From Deltaproteobacteria bacterium (GTDB lineage: Bacteria; Acidobacteriota; Thermoanaerobaculia; Multivoradales; JAHZIX01): 64,000 nt of DNA. Location of the stretch: the NCBI GenBank assembly GCA_022601195.1, contig JAHZIX010000039.1, positions 174,629 through 238,628 on the forward strand. The letters are read 5' to 3'. The notes below the pieces were generated by a model. The model saw nothing but the letters and a program-made list of their open reading frames with translations, was not told the origin of the DNA and made no database searches. The position numbers were made by a program, and so were the translations under genes. Below are positions 8,691 through 17,921 of this stretch, piece by piece (the stretch's first letter is position 1; each line of letters opens with the position of its first letter).

Positions 8691-10046
8691 ATGTTCAAGA
8701 AAATCCTCATCGCCAATCGGGGGGAGATCGCCCTTCGGGTCATTCACGCTTGCCGTGAGCTGGGAATCGCAACCGTAGCGGTCCACAGCACAGCCGATAG
8801 CGATAGCCTGCACGTAACCTACGCGGATGAAGGGATCTGTATTGGTCCCCCCCAATCCACGGATAGCTATTTAAATCTCAATGCGGTCATTTCGGCGGCG
8901 GAGATTACCGGCGCCGATGCCGTGCACCCAGGATACGGGTTTCTCGCTGAAAAAGCACATTTTGCGGAGGTTCTCGCCGAGTGTGGGTTGAGTTGGATCG
9001 GCCCCAAGCCAGAAACCATCCGCCTCATGGGAGACAAAGCCAAGGCTCGGCAGATGGCCATCAAGGCGGGTGTTCCGGTGTTGATGGGAAGCGAAGAGCC
9101 CCTAGACGACCTAACGGAAGCTCTCGAGCTGGCTTCCAGAGTTGGTTACCCCGTCATCTTGAAAGCTGCGGCTGGTGGCGGAGGTCGGGGGATGCGCATC
9201 GTCCAACACGAAGAGGAGTTTGAACATCAGTACTCCACGGCGGCCAACGAAGCTACGGCAGCCTTCGGCGACGGTTCCATCTATCTGGAGAAGTATCTAG
9301 TCGAGCCGCGTCATATCGAGTTCCAGATCTTCGGCGATCGATACGGAAACGTCATCCACCTCGGCGAGCGAGAGTGTTCCATTCAGCGACGTCACCAGAA
9401 GCTTTTGGAAGAATCTCCGTCTCCAGCGCTGACCCCAGCTCTGAGGGCCGAAATGGGTGCCGCCGCAGTCCAATTGGCAAAAGCCGTCGGCTATGAAAAC
9501 GCCGGAACCATCGAGTTTCTGCTCGATGTAGACGATAGTTTCTACTTTATGGAGATGAATACTCGGATCCAGGTAGAGCACCCAGTTACAGAGATGGTGA
9601 TGGGAGTCGACCTCGTCAAGATGCAGATCCAAGTGGCACAGGGCGAGGCCTTGAAGATCGAGGGCGGATTCGTTCCCCGCGGACATGCCATTGAGTGCCG
9701 TGTGAACGCCGAGGATCCCGAGAACTTCCGACCTTCCCCAGGAAAAATCATCACCTTTCATCCTCCTGGTGGCCCCGGGGTGCGGGTCGACACTCATGCC
9801 TACGAGCACTACGTCATACCCCCCTTCTACGATTCTATGATCGCTAAGCTCATCGTCCATGACGCAGACCGTGACGCGGCTATCGCCCGAATGTCCCGAG
9901 CTCTCGACCATTTCGTGATCGAGGGAGTAAAGACCTCGATTCCTCTGCACCGAGGCATCCTCCAAGACCCAGCCTTTCAGGCTGGCCAGGTAAGTACCCG
10001 GTTCATGGAACGGTATCTAGCTAAGAAGCCCGACGGCGCTAACTGA
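8691..10046 (+). CDS. accC: Acetyl-CoA carboxylase, biotin carboxylase subunit
   Basis: 451 residues, normal for the family. ATP-dependent carboxylation of biotin on AccB. Rossmann-like N domain (FKKILIANRGEIALRVI), ATP-grasp domain with the glycine-rich loop AAAGGGGRGMR and the catalytic MEMNTRIQVEHPVTEMVMG, then the C-terminal biotin carboxylase domain. Starts 19 nt after accB and forms one operon with it. Confidence 0.97.
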   Translation: MFKKILIANRGEIALRVIHACRELGIATVAVHSTADSDSLHVTYADEGICIGPPQSTDSYLNLNAVISAAEITGADAVHPGYGFLAEKAHFAEVLAECGLSWIGPKPETIRLMGDKAKARQMAIKAGVPVLMGSEEPLDDLTEALELASRVGYPVILKAAAGGGGRGMRIVQHEEEFEHQYSTAANEATAAFGDGSIYLEKYLVEPRHIEFQIFGDRYGNVIHLGERECSIQRRHQKLLEESPSPALTPALRAEMGAAAVQLAKAVGYENAGTIEFLLDVDDSFYFMEMNTRIQVEHPVTEMVMGVDLVKMQIQVAQGEALKIEGGFVPRGHAIECRVNAEDPENFRPSPGKIITFHPPGGPGVRVDTHAYEHYVIPPFYDSMIAKLIVHDADRDAAIARMSRALDHFVIEGVKTSIPLHRGILQDPAFQAGQVSTRFMERYLAKKPDGAN

Positions 10047-10057
10047 TCGAGGAAATC

Positions 10058-10708
10058 GTGTACCGGACCTTCAGCCCACGGATCGAAGATCGCCCAGTTT
10101 ATGCGATCGCGGACCTGGAGGCCCTGGGGTCGGTTCGCTTCCTCGAAGCGGTCGATGGGATGGTGAAAGCAGGGGTTCGGTGGATTCAGCTTCGCGCTAA
10201 GAAGGCCTCCGGTGCCCAACTCTTTCATCTCGCTCGGGATTGCTACCAACGCCTACAGGGGCACAGTTGTGGGCTCTGGTTGGACGACCGTGTCGATCTC
10301 GCTGCCCTGCTACCGGTCGAAGGAGTGCACCTCGGTCAACAGGATCTCCCACCCGCTGCTGCACGGGAGCTTTTGGGACCACAGGTGGCGATTGGTCTAT
10401 CCACTCACAGCCACCGCCAGGTCGAGGAAGCTGCTGAGAATCCCCACGTAGATGTCGTCGCTATAGGTCCTGTTTTTCCCACGGTCAGTAAGCTGAATCC
10501 CGAACCAACGGTGGGCCTGCAACTGATTCGAGAAGCCCGTCAGCTGACGAGCAAACCGATCGTTGCGATTGGTGGCCTCAGCGAGAACAATCTCTGCTCC
10601 GTCCTGGCTGCTGGAGCCGACTCAGCAGCCTTCTTGGGTGCGGTCTGCCATGGAGATGTCGGGGTTCGGTGCAAGAGCCTCCTTCGCCGAGCAAAGGACT
10701 GTCCATGA
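10058..10708 (+). CDS. thiE: Thiamine-phosphate synthase
   Basis: 216 residues. Joins the thiazole and pyrimidine halves to give thiamine phosphate. TIM-barrel motifs visible: WIQLRAKK, LWLDDRVDLAALL, GVHLGQQDLP, IGLSTHS, VAIGPVFPT and PIVAIGGLSENN. GTG start 11 nt after accC. The stop overlaps the start of the transporter gene (ATGA). Other thi genes are not in the window. Confidence 0.93.
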   Translation: MYRTFSPRIEDRPVYAIADLEALGSVRFLEAVDGMVKAGVRWIQLRAKKASGAQLFHLARDCYQRLQGHSCGLWLDDRVDLAALLPVEGVHLGQQDLPPAAARELLGPQVAIGLSTHSHRQVEEAAENPHVDVVAIGPVFPTVSKLNPEPTVGLQLIREARQLTSKPIVAIGGLSENNLCSVLAAGADSAAFLGAVCHGDVGVRCKSLLRRAKDCP

Positions 10709-12165
10709 AAGCAACCGAACACTTCTCCAGCCGTTGGGGCCTAGTCCTGGCCACCTTGGGAATGGCCGTTGGTACCGGCAATATCTGGCGGTTTCCGAGG
10801 GTCGCCGCCAGCAATGGGGGCGGTAGCTTCCTCGTGGCCTGGCTGGTGTTTCTCCTGATCTGGTCCATTCCCTTGATGATTTTGGAGTTCAGCTTCGGCA
10901 AAAAGGCTCGTCGAGGAGTGATCGGCTCGTTCGTAGAGATGGGGGGGAAGCGTCTTGCCTGGATGGGTGGATGGGTAGCGCTGTGTGCAACCGCCATCAT
11001 GTTTTACTACTCCGTAGTGGCCGGCTGGTGCTTGCGGTATCTCTGGGCTGCTTTGAGTGGCGAGCTCGGTCGACGAAGCTCCGAGGAGTTGTGGACCTCT
11101 TTTGCCGGGTCTCCTGGTGCCGTCGTGACTCATGGGGCCGCCGTACTGCTCGCTGCCTCGGTTGTCTGGTTTGGGGTCAAAGGTATCGAGAAGGTTGCCA
11201 AAGTCATCATTCCTACTCTGTTGGGACTCGTGGTGATTCTAGCGATTCGAGCGGTCACCCTCCCTGGGGCCTCGGCGGGTCTGGAGTTTTTGTTCAAGCC
11301 CCATTGGCCAGACCTGGCAAAGCCCGAGATTTGGCTCCAGGCCCTGACTCAGAACGCCTGGGATACGGGGGCGGGCTGGGGGCTCATCGTGACCTACGCT
11401 ATCTACATGCGGATGAAAGAAGATGTTTCTCTGAATGCGTTCCTGATCGGCTTTGGCAACAATAGCGTGTCTCTGCTCGCGGGAATCATGGTGCTGTGCA
11501 CGGTGTTTGCCATCAATCCGGGGGCCAGCAGTGAGATTGTGGGAGCTGGCAATGAAGGGTTGACCTTCGTCTGGATGCCTCAGCTATTTGCGCAGATGCC
11601 AGCGGGTCAGTTCTTCATGATTCTCTTCTTTCTCGCCCTCTCCTTTGCTGCCTTAACCAGCCAAATATCGCTGCTGGAGCTAGCCACCCGGGGCTTGATC
11701 GATGCTGGCTGGAAACGATCCACGGCTCTTTTGGCTGCTGCCAGCGCGGGCTTCGGGTTTGGTTCAATTTCGGCGCTCAATATGGATGTCTTCAGCAATC
11801 AAGACTGGGTTTGGGGAGTCGGTTTGATGCTCTCGGGATTTTTCTTCGCTATCGCTGCGTTGCGGTACGGGCTGGAAAAACTCCGCACCGAGACCATCAA
11901 TGGCGAGGGATGCGATTTGCCCATCGGGCGTTGGTGGACCATCCTGATCGGCGTTGTCGTTCCTTTGGAAGCCGTCGTTTTGATGGTTTGGTGGCTGTTT
12001 CAAGCTGGAGGCAGCGATCCGTCCGGTTGGCTGTCGCCTTTCGAGGTCTATAGTGCCGGAACCGTCTTTGCTCAGTTCGCGGTAGCGCTGGCAGTCCTCT
12101 TGCTAGCGAATCGGTGGCTGGCGAGGAAAGTCAGTCGAGGACAGGACCTGGGAGAAGCGCGATGA
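10705..12165 (+). CDS. Sodium-dependent NSS/SNF family transporter
   Basis: 486 residues, about 12 membrane segments. LeuT-type sodium symporter for an amino acid or related amine. The TM1 signature GMAVGTGNIWRFPRVAASNGGGS is split here as GMAVGTGNIWRFPR then NGGGSF, the sodium/substrate site. An upstream GTG (10669) lies inside thiE; the ATG at 10705 overlaps the thiE stop (ATGA) and gives a normal N terminus (MKATEHFSSRWG). Substrate cannot be read from sequence. The tiny gene that follows resembles the small subunit of methionine/alanine importers, which makes a neutral amino acid likely. Confidence 0.9.
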   Translation: MKATEHFSSRWGLVLATLGMAVGTGNIWRFPRVAASNGGGSFLVAWLVFLLIWSIPLMILEFSFGKKARRGVIGSFVEMGGKRLAWMGGWVALCATAIMFYYSVVAGWCLRYLWAALSGELGRRSSEELWTSFAGSPGAVVTHGAAVLLAASVVWFGVKGIEKVAKVIIPTLLGLVVILAIRAVTLPGASAGLEFLFKPHWPDLAKPEIWLQALTQNAWDTGAGWGLIVTYAIYMRMKEDVSLNAFLIGFGNNSVSLLAGIMVLCTVFAINPGASSEIVGAGNEGLTFVWMPQLFAQMPAGQFFMILFFLALSFAALTSQISLLELATRGLIDAGWKRSTALLAAASAGFGFGSISALNMDVFSNQDWVWGVGLMLSGFFFAIAALRYGLEKLRTETINGEGCDLPIGRWWTILIGVVVPLEAVVLMVWWLFQAGGSDPSGWLSPFEVYSAGTVFAQFAVALAVLLLANRWLARKVSRGQDLGEAR

Positions 12166-12275
12166 GCGGCCTTGCCATTACCATGATGTTCCTGATCTGC
12201 GGTATTGTCTGGGGCGGCTTCGTCGGTTTGATTGTGAAAGCCATTCGAAGCGAAGGAGCGAAGTCGAAGCGCTGA
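12162..12275 (+). CDS. MetS-like small subunit of the NSS transporter
   Basis: 37 residues, easily missed because of its size. Start codon overlaps the transporter stop (ATGA). One hydrophobic helix (AITMMFLICGIVWGGFVGLI) followed by a basic tail (KAIRSEGAKSKR). This matches the known MetS family, one-helix proteins encoded right after MetP-type NSS transporters of methionine and alanine. Overlap and composition both argue for a real gene. Confidence 0.8.
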   Translation: MSGLAITMMFLICGIVWGGFVGLIVKAIRSEGAKSKR

Positions 12276-12333
12276 GCTCGACAGCGAGCTTGTAACCTAT
12301 TCTCCTCTCGGGAGATCGCCAGCGAGTTCGGAG

Positions 12334-12849
12334 ATGCGAGTCTTTCTGACCGGTTTCATGGGAGCAGGAAAGACGACTGTGGGGCGGCTCTTGGCGCACC
12401 GCCTAGGCGTTTCTTTCGCGGATCTCGATGTCGAGATCGAGAAACAGGCGGCCAAGACGGTCGTCGAGATTTTTGCCCAAGAAGGAGAGCTCGTGTTTCG
12501 TCAGAGGGAATATGAGGCTCTGCGAGCTGTTTCGCAGCGTTCTGAAGTGGTCGTAGCGACGGGAGGGGGAACTCCAACGTCGGCGCGGAATCTGAATCTC
12601 ATGAGCCGGGGGGGCATTAACCTTTGGCTCGACGTTCCGTTTTCCGTCATCTTGGAACGGGTCGGAGTCAATGGCCAGGAGGATCGACCTCTGTTCAGGA
12701 ATCGAAGCCAAGCACGGCGCCTTTATCAGTCCCGCCTGGAAGCCTATGGTCGAGCAGATCAGAGGATCTGCGTGATGCCAGAAGATACCTCAGAAGACGT
12801 TATGGAGCGCGCCTTCCAGGCACTTGGAGGAGAATCGTGCGCTACTTGA
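12334..12849 (+). CDS. aroK: Shikimate kinase
   Basis: 171 residues. Phosphorylates shikimate in aromatic amino acid synthesis. P-loop GFMGAGKTTVG (about 7-17), shikimate-binding DLDVEIE (about 31-37), FRQREYEAL, and the GGG of VVATGGGTPTS. Lid region with EDRPLF. The 3' end overlaps the next gene by 13 nt. Confidence 0.95.
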   Translation: MRVFLTGFMGAGKTTVGRLLAHRLGVSFADLDVEIEKQAAKTVVEIFAQEGELVFRQREYEALRAVSQRSEVVVATGGGTPTSARNLNLMSRGGINLWLDVPFSVILERVGVNGQEDRPLFRNRSQARRLYQSRLEAYGRADQRICVMPEDTSEDVMERAFQALGGESCAT

Positions 12850-13580
12850 TCGTCTCAGACATGCATGGGAATTGGGACGCTTTTGACGCGGTGCTTCGCC
12901 ATGTTAAACCGGAGACCTTCGACGTCACCCTCGTGCTTGGAGACCTGGTGGGTTATGGCGCCGCTCCAAACCGAGTCGTAGATGCGGTGCGTCGGCTCCC
13001 GGGGGAGTCGATTTGCATCCGAGGCAACCACGACAAGGTGGTTGCGGGTATCGACGATGGTTCCAATTTCAATTTTGCCGCTTTGACGGCGGCTCGGTGG
13101 ACTGCAGAGCGTCTAGAGCCGGAGAATATGGAATTCATCCAAGATCTCCCCCAAGGTCCGGTGGAGATTGCCCCCAGCGTTTTCATTTGCCATGGCTCAC
13201 CTTTGGATGAAGACACCTACATTTTTTCGAATTACGATGCCTACGAGGTGTTCGAAGGCTCCGAGGCCTGGTTGACTTTTTTTGGCCATACCCACATTCC
13301 TTCTCTGTTCACTCTCGATGGCAATGGCATCGAAGTGGGAGTCTTGAGAGGAAGAACCGGCACGATCGAACTTGACCCCAAGGTGCGGTATCTGATCAAT
13401 CCGGGGTCTGTTGGCCAGCCCCGGGATCGAGATCCAAAAGCTTCCTACCTGATCTTCGACAGCGAAAAGCAAGTGGTGAACTGGCACCGCCTCGCCTACC
13501 CCATCGAGATTGCTCAAAAGAGAATCCACCGAGCCGAGTTGCCCAGAGTCCTGGCAGACCGCTTGGCGATGGGGGTCTAG
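12837..13580 (+). CDS. Calcineurin-like metallophosphoesterase (YfcE/diadenosine type)
   Basis: 247 residues. Complete set of metal-site motifs: SDMHGNWDA, LGDLVGYG, GNHD, CHGS and GHTH. An open frame extends upstream to 12624 inside aroK, but GTG 12837 has GGAGGA 4 nt before it and begins exactly at the first conserved strand (RYLIVSDMHG), so I chose it. Substrate unknown; relatives act on cyclic nucleotides, Ap4A or model diesters. Last gene of the plus-strand run; a minus-strand operon ends 38 nt downstream. Confidence 0.88.
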   Translation: MRYLIVSDMHGNWDAFDAVLRHVKPETFDVTLVLGDLVGYGAAPNRVVDAVRRLPGESICIRGNHDKVVAGIDDGSNFNFAALTAARWTAERLEPENMEFIQDLPQGPVEIAPSVFICHGSPLDEDTYIFSNYDAYEVFEGSEAWLTFFGHTHIPSLFTLDGNGIEVGVLRGRTGTIELDPKVRYLINPGSVGQPRDRDPKASYLIFDSEKQVVNWHRLAYPIEIAQKRIHRAELPRVLADRLAMGV

Positions 13581-13618
13581 TCTTCTTTCTACTCGGTACG
13601 AAGCCGAGGAGAGAAAGG

Positions 13619-15913
13619 TTAGGCCTCGATGGTGCCCTGGGTCTCCAGATCATCCAAGATACGTGCCTGCTTCAGTCGGTTCCAAGTTGCCATCGCGGCG
13701 CCAGCCATCACAATGTAGAGACCCCACCAGACCATCTGAATGAGCGGCTTGGTCGTCACATCGATGGCTAAGGTTGGGGTCGAGCCGGGTTCTTCGTAAC
13801 CAATATCGGCGAAGGCGAGACGAACCGCCCCGGTTTGGGCATCGATTCCGGTCACTGCAACTTGCCCACCGCCAGGAAGGGGCCTAGGGACAGACTGAGC
13901 CTGACCCGCTGCATTGAAGCGGTAGAGGGGCATGATCTTCTGGCTGCCGGCTTCTGTGGTGTATTCCAGAACGGCTCCAATGGTGACGATGCCGCCGGAT
14001 TCCATTTGCACCGTGGCGTTGCCGCCGGCACCCAGGTCGAAGTCCAAGAAGCGAATCTCACCCTCCTGGACACTCTGTGAACCGCCCCGCTGCAACTCGG
14101 CCGTCAGGACATTGCTGGCGGGAGCGCCTGGGTCGTACTCGATGGGAGAAATGTATAGATCCGCCGTCATGAAGCTGCGTATGTCGGGATTGGCCATCAG
14201 CTGGCGGGTGCGGTCGTTGACGAAAAGCTTGGGGTAGGTGAAGAAGGAAGAGCCATCGGCCCTCACGACTTTGACCTCCATACTCTCTTTCTCTCGACCG
14301 TTTCTGGGAATGAATCGAGTGAACGTCATCTCGAGGTCCTCGACTTGCTTGGCAACGCCTTGTTCGAGAGTGACTTTGGTGCTCTCGTCGTAGGCAGAGG
14401 AAGCCAAGAAGCCGATCAACATGATGCCAACACCTACATGGGATAGGTAGCCACCGGCGAGTTTGGATCCACCGACTCTCCACTTGCGTACCGTCGCCTG
14501 AAAGTTGCTCGCCAAGGCTGTGGCAGCGAGAAAGAGAAAGACCAGATGAAATGGGTTAGAGACACTCAGAAGGACTCCGGCTACAGTTGTGATCAGGCCA
14601 AAGACTGCTGCTGGTACAAGTTTTCGGAGGATCTCTCTTGGCTCGTTGCCTTTCCAAGTTAGAAAAGGGACGGCTGCTAGAAGAGCGCAGAGAAAGACGG
14701 CGAGAGGGAAGTTCACCTGGTTATAGAAGGTGGGGCCCACCTGGCCGGGGTTTTCCATGAAACGAGTCAGGATCGGCGCCGATGTTCCGACGGTGATCAC
14801 AATAGCCGAAAGGAGGATGACGATGGTCGCCATCACCATGAAGGAGCCCCGAGAGAGAATTGGGTCCTCGTTGGCTCCGGTCGGGACGAAGCGCAGGCGG
14901 GTTGCCAGAAGAAAAATCGAAGCGGCGATAAAAGAGCCCATTAGAAGCAGCAATAGGCCTGAGATGCCTAGGTCGACAAAGCTATGGACCGAAAAATCTG
15001 CCAGCACACCAGAGCGGGTGAGGAAAGTCCCATAGAGTACCGAGAGGTAACCCAGGCAAGCGAGTACCAGATTGGCTCGTCTATAGCGCCCCTTGGACCG
15101 TTCCATGTGGAGGCCGTGAATCATCGCTGTTCCCAGTAGCCAGGGGATCACCGAAGCGTTCTCCACTGGATCCCAGCCCCAGTAGCCACCCCATCCCAGA
15201 GTCTTGTAGGCCCAATAGCCGCCCATCAGAATTGCCGTTCCAAGGACCAGGAAACCGGCGAGGGCCCAAGGAAATGCCCGCCGCGCCCAGTCGCTGAAAT
15301 CCCTCCGCCATAGGGCAGAGAGGGCGAAGGCGAAGGGCACTGAGGTCAGGGCGTAGCCAACGAACATAATGGGAGGATGAATGACCATCCAATCATCTTG
15401 GAGCAAAGGGTTGAGGCCCTTACCATCTAGGGGAGCCTCGTTCAGCATCACGAAGGGATTTTGGCGAACCAGGATCAAGAGCAGGCCCAGAAGGGTCAAT
15501 AGGTAGATCCCCATGACCGCCGGCTCGTGTTTGCGGCCACAAGTCTTGATGAGAGGCAAGCCGATGAGGCTTCCCCACAGGAGCCAGATGAGGAAACTGC
15601 CCTTTTGGCCGGCCCAAAAAGCAGCAAATTGGTAGTGAAATGGCAAATCCAGGCCGGAGTACTGGAAGACGTACTCGATGCGGAAATCGCGCATGACCAG
15701 CAGCAGAAAGAGCACTGCCGAAGTCAGCAGGATCGAGAGGGCGTAGAGGCGGTAGGCGCGGCGCCCGAAGGCGAGGCTCTTGGCATCGCCAGCGAGGGCA
15801 GAGGAGTAACCCCAGAGCCCCGCAAGGGCGAAAAAGAGAGAGCACCAAAGAGCGACTGCACCCGGCAGGTAGAGGGTGGAAATGTGGTCAAAAAACTGGG
15901 CAAAGATACTCAT
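13619..15913 (-). CDS. ccmF: Cytochrome c haem lyase subunit CcmF
   Basis: 764 residues, more than ten membrane segments. Receives haem from CcmE and attaches it to apocytochrome c on the outer side of the cytoplasmic membrane. The WWD-type haem-handling motif GGYWGWDPVENASVIPWLLG and the conserved LTRSGVLADFSVHSF are present. A large periplasmic domain lies near the C terminus, then a last membrane helix (about 725-745). Longer than E. coli CcmF (about 650). GAGGAG precedes the ATG. Last gene of the ccm operon, 131 nt after ccmE. Confidence 0.93.
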   Translation of the reverse strand: MSIFAQFFDHISTLYLPGAVALWCSLFFALAGLWGYSSALAGDAKSLAFGRRAYRLYALSILLTSAVLFLLLVMRDFRIEYVFQYSGLDLPFHYQFAAFWAGQKGSFLIWLLWGSLIGLPLIKTCGRKHEPAVMGIYLLTLLGLLLILVRQNPFVMLNEAPLDGKGLNPLLQDDWMVIHPPIMFVGYALTSVPFAFALSALWRRDFSDWARRAFPWALAGFLVLGTAILMGGYWAYKTLGWGGYWGWDPVENASVIPWLLGTAMIHGLHMERSKGRYRRANLVLACLGYLSVLYGTFLTRSGVLADFSVHSFVDLGISGLLLLLMGSFIAASIFLLATRLRFVPTGANEDPILSRGSFMVMATIVILLSAIVITVGTSAPILTRFMENPGQVGPTFYNQVNFPLAVFLCALLAAVPFLTWKGNEPREILRKLVPAAVFGLITTVAGVLLSVSNPFHLVFLFLAATALASNFQATVRKWRVGGSKLAGGYLSHVGVGIMLIGFLASSAYDESTKVTLEQGVAKQVEDLEMTFTRFIPRNGREKESMEVKVVRADGSSFFTYPKLFVNDRTRQLMANPDIRSFMTADLYISPIEYDPGAPASNVLTAELQRGGSQSVQEGEIRFLDFDLGAGGNATVQMESGGIVTIGAVLEYTTEAGSQKIMPLYRFNAAGQAQSVPRPLPGGGQVAVTGIDAQTGAVRLAFADIGYEEPGSTPTLAIDVTTKPLIQMVWWGLYIVMAGAAMATWNRLKQARILDDLETQGTIEA

Positions 15914-16044
15914 CGACTATCTCCTCGGCTGCCATGAGAAACGAAAGAAGAAAATTCCGGAAGAGACAAAAGCCCGTGCACACTAGTTGGCCCTACGAGA
16001 GGCGTGGCTGGCTCTTCGAGAGATCATCAGCCTTATAGGGAGTG

Positions 16045-16446
16045 TCAGCCGTAGACTTTCTCTTCCATCTCGGTGCCCATGTATTTGCTTGGACACTTCA
16101 CTAGGAGCTTTTCGGCTACCAACAATCCCTCTCCTTCGTCGAACCGGCCGATAGCTACGATGCTGATCGCTTCCTCGAAGTTGGCGGGTTTGACCCCTTC
16201 GTAGCGAACTCGAAGTGTCTCTTTGGTTTCAGCCTCGGTTAGGGTGAAGAGGAGAGCCTGGCGCTCGTTGTCGTAGTCGGAGCTGTTGGGCTGTAGGCCA
16301 CCAGCCACTTGGACAGTTCTTTTCAGGGTACGAGCCTGGTCGTAAGCGACGTAGGGAGTGATCGTCTCCTTGAAGGAAGCCAGGGTAAAGCCGGCGAAGG
16401 CGAGCAGGAGGACGCCACCCAGCAGAGGAAGCTTGTTTATTTTCAT
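16045..16446 (-). CDS. ccmE: Haem chaperone CcmE, Cys-type
   Basis: 133 residues: one N-terminal membrane anchor (about 7-24) and an OB-fold (VRYEGVKPANFEE, LLVAEKLLVK). It carries haem from CcmC to CcmF. The usual haem-linking His of HDENY is replaced by Cys118 in KCPSKY, with the conserved Tyr122 kept: the CxxxY form known from Desulfovibrio and archaea. Start overlaps the ccmD stop (ATGA). Confidence 0.9.
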   Translation of the reverse strand: MKINKLPLLGGVLLLAFAGFTLASFKETITPYVAYDQARTLKRTVQVAGGLQPNSSDYDNERQALLFTLTEAETKETLRVRYEGVKPANFEEAISIVAIGRFDEGEGLLVAEKLLVKCPSKYMGTEMEEKVYG

Positions 16447-16553
16447 CGATCTTTCTCCAAGTCACGGATCTTAGTACCGAGGTACAGCAGGTAGACGAAA
16501 AGACCAGTCCAGATCACCAAATTGGCTGCTAAGACCCAGTTGTCACCCAACAT
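16443..16553 (-). CDS. ccmD: CcmD-like haem exporter small subunit
   Basis: 36 residues, read from the sequence because it is too short for ordinary gene finding. One membrane helix (NWVLAANLVIWTGLFVYLLY) then a charged tail (KIRDLEKDR), which is the standard CcmD layout. It lies between ccmC (1-nt gap) and ccmE (4-nt overlap), the normal place. CcmD helps release holo-CcmE from the CcmABC complex. Confidence 0.85.
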   Translation of the reverse strand: MLGDNWVLAANLVIWTGLFVYLLYLGTKIRDLEKDR

Positions 16554-16554
16554 G

Positions 16555-17247
16555 TCAGGATCCTCCATGGAAGGCGGTGGAGTCCGCGCGTTCTTCGAAC
16601 AGGGTTTCGAGGCGGCAACGCAGATTGTGGATCCAGAAAAACAAAATATTGAAGCCGATGGAGCCGAGAATCAACACGTGCATCATGCGCCGTTCCATCT
16701 CGACCTTCCCCTCGGGATTGATGACGGGCTCAGGATGCAGAGTAAAGCCGGTCATTCGAGGGAGAATGAAAAACAGAAAGGGCGCTACCACGAGACCGAG
16801 GATGGCGTAGGCGGCCGACAAGCGTCGCCGGGTGTCGCGATCCGGTACAGCACTGCGTAGGGCGAGGTAGGCGGCGTAGAAAAGAATCGCGACGGTAATC
16901 CAAACCTGTCTCGGATCCCAATTCCAGTAGGCTCCCCACATCACTTTGGCCCAGATGGCGCCGCTGGCGGTAGCCAAGATGCAGAAAACGATGCCGACTT
17001 CGATGGCCGAAGCAGCTGCCCGGTCGTGTTTCGGATCTCGGGCGCCGAATAAATATCGGGCACTCCAGACGCCTCCCGCAATGAAAGCGATGAAGGAGGT
17101 CCAGGCCATGGGGACATGGAAGAACAGGATTCGGCTGGAGTCGCCGATGAACCCTTCGGCGAGAGGTGCATACTTGAACGCACCCCAGATCATGATCGAG
17201 ATCCAGAGCCAAAGGAGCCATTTCAGAAGTGTCTTCATGGGTTCCAT
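16555..17247 (-). CDS. ccmC: Haem transporter/haem-handling protein CcmC
   Basis: 230 residues, six membrane helices. Loads haem onto CcmE. WWD-type motif WGAYWNWDPRQVW and conserved histidines (FFHVPMAW early, MHVLILGS late). Start overlaps the end of ccmB by 13 nt. Confidence 0.93.
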   Translation of the reverse strand: MEPMKTLLKWLLWLWISIMIWGAFKYAPLAEGFIGDSSRILFFHVPMAWTSFIAFIAGGVWSARYLFGARDPKHDRAAASAIEVGIVFCILATASGAIWAKVMWGAYWNWDPRQVWITVAILFYAAYLALRSAVPDRDTRRRLSAAYAILGLVVAPFLFFILPRMTGFTLHPEPVINPEGKVEMERRMMHVLILGSIGFNILFFWIHNLRCRLETLFEERADSTAFHGGS

Positions 17248-17921
17248 ACTGCGGGGAAGAGTAAAAGCCCCGCTACCGTAACGCTAGCATCATACAGGAG
17301 CAGCTGGCGAGGCACCACTGGCACGAAATCGCCGGCGATCGCTGCCCGGCTCAATTCGATGGCCAAGACCAGGAGGGGAAGGAGGACGGGTAGGGCGAGA
17401 ACGGAGAACAAAGTCCCGGAGCTGCGGGCCTGAGCAATGATGGCGGCTACCAAGGTGCCGCCCGCTGCGAGTCCGTATCCTCCCAAGACCAGGGCCAGTG
17501 CGAGCAACCCCGGATTTGCCACTGGCAAGTGCATCATGGCAACGAACAGAGGGGTGACAATGAGCTCGAGGGCCAGGACGACGGTCCAGCTGTAGAGCAA
17601 CTTGCCGGTGAATAGGGCCGATGGCGTTGCCGAAAGGCGAAGTGCTGTTGCGGTGCGGGATTCCTCTTCGTGAACGAAAGCTCTCGGCAGGCCAGCGGCT
17701 ACGGCGAACAGCAGGAGCACCCACAGCAATACCGGCATCACAGTGGTGCGTTCTGCGGTTGCTGCTCCCAGAGGGCCGAGACTGATGCTCACGACCACCA
17801 AGGAGGTAATCGCGAACAACCCAAGGGTATTGAGGGCGTATCGAGTGCGAAACTCGGTCCGCCACTCTTTGGCGAACACGGCGAAGGCTTCAGCCAGCCA
17901 GCTGGAGGTGGTGTGCGACAT
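17235..17921 (-). CDS. ccmB: Haem exporter permease subunit CcmB
   Basis: 228 residues, six membrane helices. CcmB signature near residues 70-100 (LFAVAAGLPRAFVHEEESRT, compare the GL.R.F..E...G pattern of the family). Pairs with CcmA and CcmC. Its start lies 32 nt inside ccmA. Confidence 0.9.
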   Translation of the reverse strand: MSHTTSSWLAEAFAVFAKEWRTEFRTRYALNTLGLFAITSLVVVSISLGPLGAATAERTTVMPVLLWVLLLFAVAAGLPRAFVHEEESRTATALRLSATPSALFTGKLLYSWTVVLALELIVTPLFVAMMHLPVANPGLLALALVLGGYGLAAGGTLVAAIIAQARSSGTLFSVLALPVLLPLLVLAIELSRAAIAGDFVPVVPRQLLLYDASVTVAGLLLFPAVWNP

